From Pseudomonas jinjuensis (GTDB taxonomy: Bacteria > Pseudomonadota > Gammaproteobacteria > Pseudomonadales > Pseudomonadaceae), in the NCBI RefSeq assembly GCF_900103845.1, contig NZ_FNIJ01000002.1, positions 211,864-275,863 of the forward strand: 64,000 bases of DNA. Direction: 5' to 3'. A program made the translations under genes and the position numbers. The notes below the pieces were generated by a model. That model made no database searches, was not told the DNA's origin, and worked only from the letters and a program-made list of their open reading frames with translations. This document shows, piece after piece, positions 16,218 through 23,886 of the stretch; the first letter of the stretch is position 1; each line of letters starts with the position of its first letter.

Positions 16218-17836
16218 GCGAACAACTGATCGCCGAACTCCGGCTCGATTCCGCTCCGGAGGCTCCGGCCCCCGTCGCGCGGCGGCCGGGAGAAAAACGG
16301 CCGGAGCGCGGGCAGGCCCTCGTGCCGCCGGGGCAGAAGCCGGTCGCCGATGTCTGCCTGCTGCTGGAAGGCACCTGGCCCTACGTGCGCGGCGGCGTGT
16401 CGAGCTGGGTCAACCAGCTGATCCTCGGCCTGCCGGAGCTGACCTTCAGCGTGTTCTTCATCGGCGGGCAGCGCTCCGCCTATGGCAAGCGCCACTACGC
16501 GATACCGGACAACGTGGTGCATATCGAGGAGCATTTCCTGGAGGACGGCTGGATTTCGACCGGCCGTGAGCCGCGCCAGGCCCGCGGCGACGTCGCCCAG
16601 GCGCTGCGCGAGGTGCACGATTTCCTCCACCACCCGGACGCGCCGGGCGTGGAGCAGGGCGAGCGGGTGCTGGAGATCCTCGCCCGCGGCTGCATCGGCC
16701 GCGAGGATTTCCTGCACAGCCGGGCGAGCTGGGCGGCGATCACCGATGGCTATGCGCAGCACTGCAGCGATCCGTCCTTCATCAATTACTTCTGGACCAT
16801 GCGCTCCATGCAGGCGCCGCTCTTCATGCTCACCGAAGCGGCGCGGCGGATGCCGCGTGCGCGCATGCTGCATTCCATCTCCACCGGCTATGCCGGGCTG
16901 CTCGGCAGCGTGCTGCAGCGTCTCTGGGGCTGCAGCCTGCTGCTCAGCGAGCACGGCATCTATACCAAGGAGCGCAAGATCGACCTGGCCCAGGCCGGCT
17001 GGATCGCGGAGAACCCGGACGAGCAGCTGAGCACCGGCCTGGATGCCGAGATGAGCTATGTCCGCCGCCTGTGGATCCGCTTCTTCGAGCGTATCGGCCT
17101 GCTGACCTACCGCTCCGCCGATTCGATCATCGCCCTCTACGAGGGCAACCGCCGCCGGCAGATCCTCGATGGCGCCGATCCGGCACGCACCCGGGTGGTT
17201 CCCAACGGCATCGCCCTGGAGGCCTGGAACGGCGCCCTGCAACGGCGGCCGCCGGGCATTCCGCCGGTGGTCGGTCTGGTCGGCCGGGTGGTGCCGATCA
17301 AGGACGTGAAGACCTTCATCCGCGCCATGCGCGGGGTGGTCAACGGCATGCCGGAGGCGGAAGGCTGGATAGTCGGGCCGGAGGAGGAAGACCCGGGCTA
17401 CGTCGGCGAGTGCCGCAGCCTGATCGCCAGCCTCGGCCTGCAGGAGAAGGTCAGGTTCCTCGGCTTCCGCCAGATGAGCGAGCTGCTGCCGCAGCTGGGC
17501 CTGATGGTGCTGACCTCGATCAGCGAGGCGCAGCCGCTGGTGATACTCGAAGCCTGGGCCGCCGGCACGCCGGTGGTGAGCAGCGACGTCGGCTCCTGCC
17601 GCGAGCTGGTCGAGGGGATCGGCGCCGAAGACCGGGCCCTGGGGCTGGCGGGCGAGGTGGTGGCGATCGCCGACCCGCAGGCCACCACCCGGGCGATCCT
17701 CGGCCTGCTGCGCGATCCGCAGCGCTGGCAGGCGGCGCAGACGACCGGACAGCAGCGGCTGCGCCGCTACTACACCGAGGAGCTGATGCTCAGGCGCTAC
17801 CGGCAGCTCTATCGTGAAACCGTGGAGATTGCATAG
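16214..17836 (+). CDS. pelF: PelF, Pel glycosyltransferase (GT4)
   Basis: A 540-residue cytosolic glycosyltransferase that polymerises Pel from a UDP-amino-sugar donor. The recognisable family start is DVCLLLEGTWPYVRGGVSSW near residue 47. The retaining-GT4 EX7E motif is EAQPLVILE (E438 and E446), equivalent to E405/E413 in PAO1. The protein is about 33 residues longer than the PAO1 form; the extra part is a Pro/Ala/Arg-rich N-terminus of low complexity. The ATG at 16214 overlaps the pelE stop as ATGA, the expected coupled start, so I keep the extension. The frame is open upstream into pelE, but that is shadow sequence. Confidence 0.95.
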   Translation: MSEQLIAELRLDSAPEAPAPVARRPGEKRPERGQALVPPGQKPVADVCLLLEGTWPYVRGGVSSWVNQLILGLPELTFSVFFIGGQRSAYGKRHYAIPDNVVHIEEHFLEDGWISTGREPRQARGDVAQALREVHDFLHHPDAPGVEQGERVLEILARGCIGREDFLHSRASWAAITDGYAQHCSDPSFINYFWTMRSMQAPLFMLTEAARRMPRARMLHSISTGYAGLLGSVLQRLWGCSLLLSEHGIYTKERKIDLAQAGWIAENPDEQLSTGLDAEMSYVRRLWIRFFERIGLLTYRSADSIIALYEGNRRRQILDGADPARTRVVPNGIALEAWNGALQRRPPGIPPVVGLVGRVVPIKDVKTFIRAMRGVVNGMPEAEGWIVGPEEEDPGYVGECRSLIASLGLQEKVRFLGFRQMSELLPQLGLMVLTSISEAQPLVILEAWAAGTPVVSSDVGSCRELVEGIGAEDRALGLAGEVVAIADPQATTRAILGLLRDPQRWQAAQTTGQQRLRRYYTEELMLRRYRQLYRETVEIA

Positions 17837-19207
17837 ATGGCCGGAATCGGTTTCGAACTGCGCAGGATACTCTCCCGCGACTCCTACTCGGCGACCCTGC
17901 GCGCCTACCTGTACGCGGGGCTGATCAGCTCCGGCCCCTGGGTGCTGTCGATCATCAGCGTGATGCTGATCGGCATCATGAGCATCGGCGTGGTGGTGCC
18001 GGACATCCTCGTCCGGCAGTTCCTCATCACCGTGACCTACCTGATGGCCGGCTCGCTGATCTTCACCGGCGGCCTGCAGCTGTTCTTCACCCGCTTCATT
18101 TCCGACCGCCTGTTCGAGAAGCAGCGCGAGCTGATCATGCCCAACCTGGTGGGCATCCTGCTGCTGGTGACCATCGCCTCGGGGACGCTCGCCATCGTCC
18201 TGCTCGCCGCGCTGTTCGACGAGCCGTTCGTCTATCGCCTGCTGGTGATGGCGAACTTCGTGGTGCTGTGCAACCTCTGGCTGGTGATCATCTTCCTGTC
18301 GGGCATGAAGGCCTACCGGCGCATCCTCGGGGTGATGTTCGTCGGCTATCTGCTGATGGTGGTGTCCGCCTGGCTGCTGCGCTTCCTGCAGCTGGAGGGG
18401 CTGCTGCTCGGGCTGCTGATCGGCCATTCCAGCCTGCTGTTCATCTTCCTCCACGACATCCTGCGCGAGTACCCGGCCGAGCGCATGGTGGCCTTCGACT
18501 TCCTCGACCGCCGCAAGGTGTTCGTCAGCCTGCTGCTGACCGGGCTCTGCTACAACCTGGGCATCTGGATCGACAAGTTCATCTTCTGGTTCAACCCGGC
18601 GACCTCGGACGCGGTGATCGGGCCGCTGCGCGCGTCGATCCTCTACGACCTGCCGATCTTCCTCGCCTACCTGTCGATCATTCCCGGGATGGCGGTGTTC
18701 CTGGTGCGCATCGAGACCGACTTCGCCGAGTGGTACGAGCGCGTCTTCGCGGCGATCCGCGGCGGCGAGACCCTGCAGCACATCGGCCTGCTGAAGGAGC
18801 AGATGATCCTGTCGATTCGCCAGGCGCTGCTGGAGATCTGCAAGGTGCAGGGGCTGACCGTGGTGCTGCTGGTGCTGCTGGCGGCGGACCTGCTGGAGTG
18901 GCTGGGCATCTCCCGCCACTACCTGCCGCTGTTCTATATCGACGTGATCGGGGTGAGCATCCAGGTGGTGTTCATGGCCCTGCTCAACGTGTTCTTCTAC
19001 CTGGACAAGCGCGCCATCGTGCTGCAGCTGTGCGTGCTCTTCGTGCTGCTCAACGGCGGGCTGACGCTGTTCAGCCAGATGCTCGGGCCGAGCTGGTTCG
19101 GCTACGGCTTCACCCTGTCGCTGCTGGTCTGCGTGCTGCTCGGGCTGTACCGGCTGAACGAGGCGCTGGAAGACCTGGAGTACGAGACCTTCATGCTCAA
19201 CCGCTAG
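17837..19207 (+). CDS. pelG: PelG, polysaccharide transporter
   Basis: A 456-residue integral membrane protein with about 12 hydrophobic helices, of the Wzx/MOP flippase-like superfamily, the presumed inner-membrane conduit for Pel. It starts immediately after the pelF stop (ATAG ATG). Length is identical to the P. aeruginosa protein. It is the last pel gene; its stop overlaps by four bases the 3' end of a convergent lipoprotein gene, and no terminator hairpin is visible between them. Confidence 0.96.
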   Translation: MAGIGFELRRILSRDSYSATLRAYLYAGLISSGPWVLSIISVMLIGIMSIGVVVPDILVRQFLITVTYLMAGSLIFTGGLQLFFTRFISDRLFEKQRELIMPNLVGILLLVTIASGTLAIVLLAALFDEPFVYRLLVMANFVVLCNLWLVIIFLSGMKAYRRILGVMFVGYLLMVVSAWLLRFLQLEGLLLGLLIGHSSLLFIFLHDILREYPAERMVAFDFLDRRKVFVSLLLTGLCYNLGIWIDKFIFWFNPATSDAVIGPLRASILYDLPIFLAYLSIIPGMAVFLVRIETDFAEWYERVFAAIRGGETLQHIGLLKEQMILSIRQALLEICKVQGLTVVLLVLLAADLLEWLGISRHYLPLFYIDVIGVSIQVVFMALLNVFFYLDKRAIVLQLCVLFVLLNGGLTLFSQMLGPSWFGYGFTLSLLVCVLLGLYRLNEALEDLEYETFMLNR

Positions 19208-19413
19208 ATGCCGGAGCCGCGGGACGGCTCGCTGAGCGCCCGCCGGTACTTCGCGTAGTTCTCCCGCGACATGCTGCTCTTGCCGAGCAGGTCGACGGCG
19301 AAGGACTTGATCTCGGTTCGGCTGTAGACGCGCTCGGGCTCGGCCTGGTGGCTGGAACAGCCGGCCAGCAGCAGGGGAGTGGCGAGGACGAGAGCGGCGA
19401 GTGTTCGGTTCAT
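19204..19413 (-). CDS. Small lipoprotein, hypothetical
   Basis: A 69-residue protein with a signal peptide and lipobox LLAGC (cysteine 19), followed by a short charged mature part ending in ...EPSRGSGI. No domain is recognised. It converges on pelG with a four-base overlap of coding ends. An upstream extension to 19518 is open but lacks a signal sequence, so MNRTLAALVL is chosen. From memory a similar short gene lies beside pelG in P. aeruginosa, but any link to Pel is unproven. Confidence 0.75.
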   Translation of the reverse strand: MNRTLAALVLATPLLLAGCSSHQAEPERVYSRTEIKSFAVDLLGKSSMSRENYAKYRRALSEPSRGSGI

Positions 19414-19614
19414 CTGTGGGCACCCGGAGACGGCCATGGGGGACGGACTCAGGCTAGCAACGGCCCGAAGCGCGCAGAAATCATCCCGGTCGATAGTGGT
19501 TATCGTCCGAGGGGACATCCGACCTGCCGATGGCGATCAAGGTTCCCTGGCTGCAGCACTCCCTGGCGATTCAGGCTATTCTTCGCGCCCTCGTCATCGC
19601 CTCGGAATACCTCA

Positions 19615-20151
19615 ATGAAAGACCAGATTGCCGAACTTATCTCCCTGATCAGCACGGGTTGCCTGGGTGAAGAGGAAATAAGCCGGATCGCCGACGAGGC
19701 CGCCCAGGCCTATGCCGATCCCGAGGCGTTCCTGCAGGCCAACCCGGACGTGAACTACGACGAGACCTTCCCCATTCCGCTGGGCGAGTGGGTGGTGGTC
19801 GGCAGCCTGCCGGACATCGTGCTGTTCCAGGCGGACAGCTACGCCGAGCTGTTCCAGAACATAGTCGCGTCGTTCGACAAGGGCGTGTCCTTCGTCCTCA
19901 AGCCCAAGCAGCTGCAGAAGGCCGAGCCGCTCACCGCGCTCAATCGCATCCAGGTGCAGCTGGGCGCGCTGTATCCGGACAAGGGCGGCTATGTGCTGGT
20001 GGATTTCAGCGAGCCGCTGGACGACGAGTTGCAGGCGGTGCTGGTCTACCGCGGCGACCTGGAGCGGGTGCTGCAGCTGTGCGTGGAGATCGGCATTCCC
20101 GCCGCGCCGGCCTACGAGGCGGCACTGCAGGCCTCGCAGCAGCAGGACTGA
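19615..20151 (+). CDS. Conserved hypothetical protein, 178 aa
   Basis: An acidic soluble protein without signal peptide or membrane segment. It reads as a compact alpha/beta domain (VVVGSLPDIVLFQADSYAEL ... YVLVDFSEPL). I do not recognise a family. It is divergent from the small lipoprotein gene and convergent with the next gene, from which it is separated by three bases. The ATG at 19615 fits the onset of protein-like composition; the frame remains open upstream through pelG, which is shadow. Confidence 0.75.
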   Translation: MKDQIAELISLISTGCLGEEEISRIADEAAQAYADPEAFLQANPDVNYDETFPIPLGEWVVVGSLPDIVLFQADSYAELFQNIVASFDKGVSFVLKPKQLQKAEPLTALNRIQVQLGALYPDKGGYVLVDFSEPLDDELQAVLVYRGDLERVLQLCVEIGIPAAPAYEAALQASQQQD

Positions 20152-20154
20152 CGC

Positions 20155-21027
20155 TCAGGCGCCGGACTCGCAGGCGCGCAGGCAGGCGACCAGATCGCTG
20201 GCGCCGATGGCCCGCAGGCCCAGGCCGAACGCGTGGGCCTGCGGGTGGTCCTTGGGCAGCAGCAGGCTTTCCGGCGTTTCCGTGTTGAACAGGCCGAGGC
20301 GCGCGTAGGGCAGGCCGGTGTCCAGCAGCAGCTGCATGAACGCCGGGTCGCTCCAGGCCCGGGACGGCATGGCCAGCATGTGGTAGCGCCGGTCGAGGTC
20401 ATCGAGCGCCGCCGGGTTCAGCCGGTAGCGCCGGACGCTGGCCGGCAGGCTGATCTCCAGGCCGCGGCGGCGGGCGTAGACCACCGCGCAGGAGAACTCG
20501 GCGGGATGATTCTCGTCGGCGCGGAACAGGCGCTCGCCGTGCCAGCTGGCCTGGCGCAGGTGGAGCCTTTCGTTGCGTTCGAAGCCCGGCACGGCGCTGC
20601 CGAGCACCCGGGCGAAATCCCTGTAGCTGATGATGCGCAGCTTGCGGCAGGCCTCGCTGGCGGCCAGCGCCTCCAGGTCGGGCAGGCTGCTGATGCCCAG
20701 CGGGCCGCGGCTGCAGAGGCCGTCGATGCGGCGGATGTCCAGCGCGGGCAGGTTCTCCTCCTGCCACTCCACCAGGCAGGTCAGCGTCGCATGGGCGTGC
20801 GCCTTGTCCTCCTGCACCGGCCCGGACAGCGCGCCGCGCGGCAGGTCGATCAGCCGATGCAGCGGCGGGCCGGACTGCCAGCCGATGCCGGCCGCAGCCG
20901 CCACGGGATCGCTGAACGCCAGTGACAGGGCCTGGGTGCGCTCGGCGATTTCGCGCAGGTCTCCCGACTTCAGTCCCAGGCGCTGGGCAAGGCTGGCGAG
21001 ACGACGAGTCACGCTGAGTTGGCTCAT
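20155..21027 (-). CDS. Conserved hypothetical protein, 290 aa
   Basis: A cytoplasmic protein of 290 residues starting MSQLSVTRRLASLAQRLGL. It has no signal peptide or transmembrane helix. Charged and hydrophobic residues are evenly mixed, and no catalytic motif is recognised. It may belong to one of the Pseudomonas-specific DUF families, but I cannot name it safely. The frame extends to 21231, but the upstream part lacks homology-like character; the ATG at 21027 is preferred. It is divergent from the reductase-like gene at 21247. Confidence 0.75.
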   Translation of the reverse strand: MSQLSVTRRLASLAQRLGLKSGDLREIAERTQALSLAFSDPVAAAAGIGWQSGPPLHRLIDLPRGALSGPVQEDKAHAHATLTCLVEWQEENLPALDIRRIDGLCSRGPLGISSLPDLEALAASEACRKLRIISYRDFARVLGSAVPGFERNERLHLRQASWHGERLFRADENHPAEFSCAVVYARRRGLEISLPASVRRYRLNPAALDDLDRRYHMLAMPSRAWSDPAFMQLLLDTGLPYARLGLFNTETPESLLLPKDHPQAHAFGLGLRAIGASDLVACLRACESGA

Positions 21028-21246
21028 GGCGGGGCAGATCTCCAGAGTTCCGGCGGGCGTATTGCAAAACCCACTAAGCATAGGAAAGCGGCCTTCCGCT
21101 GTCGCGGAAATCTGCCGCACTTCCGTGGCTGCCGCCTCTGAAAAACGCCGACACGAATGACGGCGGACTTCCGACAGGCGGCCGCCTGCGCCGGGAGGAG
21201 CGGACCAGACTTGGGCATTCGGGTGGAACACGTGGAGGGCAGGGCG

Positions 21247-21984
21247 ATGGGCGAATCGAGGAGCATCATCGGCCGGCTGGCCGGCATCCTGCTGGCCGCC
21301 GGACTGGCGCTGGCTGCGCTGACGGCCGGCGCTGCCGAGGAGCGCGCCGAGTCAGTGAAGATCGGCATCATCGGCACCGGCAATATCGGTTCCGCCCTGG
21401 CCCGGCTCTGGGTCGACGCCGGGCATGAGGTGCTGATCTCTTCGCGTCATCCCGAGCGCCTGCAGTCGCTCGCCAGCGAGCTGGGCCCCCGGGCGCGCAC
21501 CGGTACGCCGCGCGAGGCGGCGGCTTTCGGCGAGGTGATCCTGCTGGCCGTGCCCTACGCCGCCACCCCGCAGATCGGCCGCGACTACGCCGGCGAGCTG
21601 GCCGGCAAGGTGGTGCTGGATGCCGGCAATCCCATCCCCAGCCGCGACGGCGCCATGGCCGAGGAGGCGCGACAAGAGGGCGCAGGGCTGGCGTCCAGGG
21701 GCTTCCTTCCCGGGGTGCGGCTGGTGCGTGCCTTCAATGCGATCTCCGCCGGCAATATCCGCAGCCAGGCCCACCGCAGCGGGGAAAGGCTCGGCATCCC
21801 GCTGGCCGGCGACGACCCGCAGGCGCTGGAAGTGGCCAGCGGCCTGGTACGCGACGCCGGCTTCGATCCGGTGATCGTCGGCCCGCTCAGCAGCGCCAAA
21901 CGCTTCGACTATGGCACCGGCATCTCGGCCAAGGCGCTGACCGCCAGGGGACTGCGCGAGGAACTCGGCCTGGCGCAGCCCTGA
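21247..21984 (+). CDS. NADP-binding F420-reductase-like protein, apparently exported
   Basis: A 245-residue Rossmann-fold protein of the F420H2:NADP oxidoreductase-like (NAD_binding F420) family. The dinucleotide motif GTGNIG is at residues 43-48, followed by [16 protein letters not shown] and a typical VRAFNAI segment. Unusually, residues 1-30 look like a signal peptide: a basic start, a long Ala/Leu core ([20 protein letters not shown]) and a possible AxA cleavage site before the Rossmann fold. The ATG at 21247 follows a GGAGGG ribosome-binding site; an earlier frame start at 21157 is less likely. Substrate unknown. If it is exported, how NADPH is supplied is a question; alternatively the true start is internal, near the GTG at 21355. 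Confidence 0.8.
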   Translation: MGESRSIIGRLAGILLAAGLALAALTAGAAEERAESVKIGIIGTGNIGSALARLWVDAGHEVLISSRHPERLQSLASELGPRARTGTPREAAAFGEVILLAVPYAATPQIGRDYAGELAGKVVLDAGNPIPSRDGAMAEEARQEGAGLASRGFLPGVRLVRAFNAISAGNIRSQAHRSGERLGIPLAGDDPQALEVASGLVRDAGFDPVIVGPLSSAKRFDYGTGISAKALTARGLREELGLAQP

Positions 21985-22047
21985 GCGGCCCGGCGGATGT
22001 CGTGGCGATGATGGCCCCGGCGCCTCGCCCGGCGCCGGAGCGGCGGC

Positions 22048-22053
22048 TATAAT
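22048..22053 (+). promoter_or_regulatory. -10 element upstream of pyrD
   Basis: Perfect TATAAT 32 bases before the pyrD ATG; no convincing -35 hexamer at the right spacing. Confidence 0.5.
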
Positions 22054-22084
22054 GACGCCCCTTTTTGCCGACCGATGCCCGACC

Positions 22085-23110
22085 ATGTATAGCCTGGCCC
22101 GCGAGCTCCTGTTCAAGCTGTCCCCGGAAACCTCCCACGAACTGTCCATCGACCTGATCGGCGCGGGCGGCCGTCTCGGCCTGAACCGCCTGTTCAACAA
22201 GGCGCCGGCCAGCCTGCCGGTGACGGTGATGGGGCTGGACTTCCCCAATCCGGTCGGCCTGGCCGCGGGGCTGGACAAGAACGGCGACGCCATCGACGGC
22301 TTCGCCCAGCTGGGCTTCGGTTTCGTCGAGATCGGCACCGTCACCCCGCGTCCGCAGCCGGGCAACCCGAAGCCGCGGCTGTTCCGCCTGCCCGAGGCCA
22401 CCGCGATCATCAACCGCATGGGCTTCAACAACCACGGCGTCGATCACCTGGTCGAGCGGGTCAAGGCGGCGAAGTACAAGGGCATCCTGGGCATCAATAT
22501 CGGCAAGAACTTCGACACCCCGGTCGAGCGCGCGGTGGACGACTACCTGATCTGCCTGGACAAGGTCTATGCGCACGCCAGCTACGTCACGGTGAACGTC
22601 AGCTCGCCGAACACCCCCGGCCTGCGCAGCCTGCAGTTCGGCGATTCGCTCAAGCAGTTGCTGGAGGCCCTGCGCCAGCGCCAGGAAGACCTGGCCGAGC
22701 AGCATGGCCGGCGCGTGCCGCTGGCGATCAAGATCGCCCCGGACATGAGCGACGAGGAGACCGCCATGGTCGCGGCCGCGCTGGTGGAGGCGGGGATGGA
22801 CGCGGTGATCGCCACCAACACCACCCTCGGCCGCGAAGGCGTCGAGGGCCTGCGGCATGGCGACGAGGCCGGCGGGCTGTCCGGCGCGCCGGTGCGCGAG
22901 AAGAGCACGCACATCGTCAGGGTGCTGGCCGGGGAACTGGGCGGCCGGCTGCCGATCATCGCCGCCGGCGGCATCACCGAAGGCATCCATGCGGCGGAGA
23001 AGATCGCCGCCGGCGCCAGCCTGGTGCAGATCTATTCCGGCTTCATCTACAGGGGGCCGGCGCTGATCCGCGAAGCGGTGGATGCGATCGCCGCGGCGCA
23101 GCACAAATAG
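22085..23110 (+). CDS. pyrD: Dihydroorotate dehydrogenase (quinone), class 2
   Basis: A 341-residue membrane-associated flavoenzyme that oxidises dihydroorotate to orotate in pyrimidine synthesis, passing electrons to quinone. The N-terminal amphipathic helix [19 protein letters not shown] is the class-2 membrane anchor. FMN and substrate motifs include [20 protein letters not shown] (with the catalytic serine) and AAGGITEG. The ATG at 22085 gives the standard family N-terminus. It is monocistronic and convergent with rmf. Confidence 0.97.
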   Translation: MYSLARELLFKLSPETSHELSIDLIGAGGRLGLNRLFNKAPASLPVTVMGLDFPNPVGLAAGLDKNGDAIDGFAQLGFGFVEIGTVTPRPQPGNPKPRLFRLPEATAIINRMGFNNHGVDHLVERVKAAKYKGILGINIGKNFDTPVERAVDDYLICLDKVYAHASYVTVNVSSPNTPGLRSLQFGDSLKQLLEALRQRQEDLAEQHGRRVPLAIKIAPDMSDEETAMVAAALVEAGMDAVIATNTTLGREGVEGLRHGDEAGGLSGAPVREKSTHIVRVLAGELGGRLPIIAAGGITEGIHAAEKIAAGASLVQIYSGFIYRGPALIREAVDAIAAAQHK

Positions 23111-23115
23111 CGGAC

Positions 23116-23143
23116 AAATAAAAAGGGCTCCTTTCGGAGCCCT
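23116..23143 (-). terminator. Terminator downstream of rmf
   Basis: An 8-bp stem AGGGCTCC / GGAGCCCT with TTTC loop. On the minus strand it is followed by TTTTATTT, so it is a terminator for rmf; on the plus strand it may help end pyrD. A second strong hairpin (GGCGCCC ... GGGCGCC, about 23160-23178) precedes it in the rmf 3' region. Confidence 0.8.
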
Positions 23144-23205
23144 CGGGCCTTACGCCCTGGCGCCCGAATGGGGCGCCCCTGGTTAAGTCGGTGTGTGATC
23201 CTGTA

Positions 23206-23424
23206 TCAGGCGTTAGCGTGTTGAATCTGGTTCAGACGTTGTAACCCGGCGGTGCCGGTAAGGCCATCCCAGTTGTCGCCACGGCCCTCGCGCCAGCCAT
23301 TCAGCCAGGATTGCCGCGTAGTGGGATGGGTGAAAGGACAAAGGTCACGAGATTTGCCACTGACGCCATATTGATAACCGCGCAAAAAAGCTCTTTCCAA
23401 CGGATCACGCTTAAGTCTTCTCAT
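23206..23424 (-). CDS. rmf: Ribosome modulation factor
   Basis: A 72-residue basic protein that drives dimerisation of 70S ribosomes into inactive 100S particles in stationary phase. The family signature RDPLERAFLRGYQYGVSGKS and the WLNGWREGRGD stretch are present. The gene stands alone, convergent with pyrD and divergent from rlmL. Stationary-phase control is expected from the family but I cannot point to a specific promoter. Confidence 0.96.
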   Translation of the reverse strand: MRRLKRDPLERAFLRGYQYGVSGKSRDLCPFTHPTTRQSWLNGWREGRGDNWDGLTGTAGLQRLNQIQHANA

Positions 23425-23886
23425 CGGGTGTTGCCCTCACTGTTGACTGTTATGTCCCGTTGGCCCCCATGGAGGCCTGGCGGAAAGCCCCGCCAATGGA
23501 GTTCGCTGCCGGCGTGGCGAACCCCATCCGCCATCTTTGCGATGACGGGTTAAGCTGAGTTCTAACCAATGCGTCAGGCGCTGTGAACAACCAATTTGTC
23601 ATAAAGATTTAACTCTTATGGGCTGAAGCCATAAGTTTTTTCGACGAAACGAGCGGCCGTCATGCTGCGATCCCGCTGAAACCGGGGCTCAGGTGATGGT
23701 CTGTGGATAAATCGGGCGCCTGTTGCGCGCCCATTTCATCCCGACGAGTGGGGTGGGCTACTGCGTCTCACGGTCGCAGGCCTACCCCGAAATATCCAGG
23801 AAGCGTCCCGCCGCGGCGAAGCGGCGGGACGATCTGTCAGGCGCCTGGCGCGCCTGCTGAAAGGGCGAAGGCCCGGGAAACCTTGC
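23425..23886. other. rmf/rlmL intergenic region
   Basis: A 460-base spacer between divergent genes, AT-richer than its surroundings (especially 23560-23660). It contains a plus-strand terminator with no gene in front of it (see 23615-23641) and GC hairpins near 23475-23500. No protein-coding frame with family character is seen. Confidence 0.6.
23615..23641 (+). terminator. Orphan rho-independent terminator
   Basis: Stem CTTATGG / CCATAAG with a 7-base loop, then six T residues. It faces rlmL, but no annotated gene precedes it on this strand. It could end a small RNA transcribed from 23430-23610, or attenuate rlmL. Confidence 0.6.
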
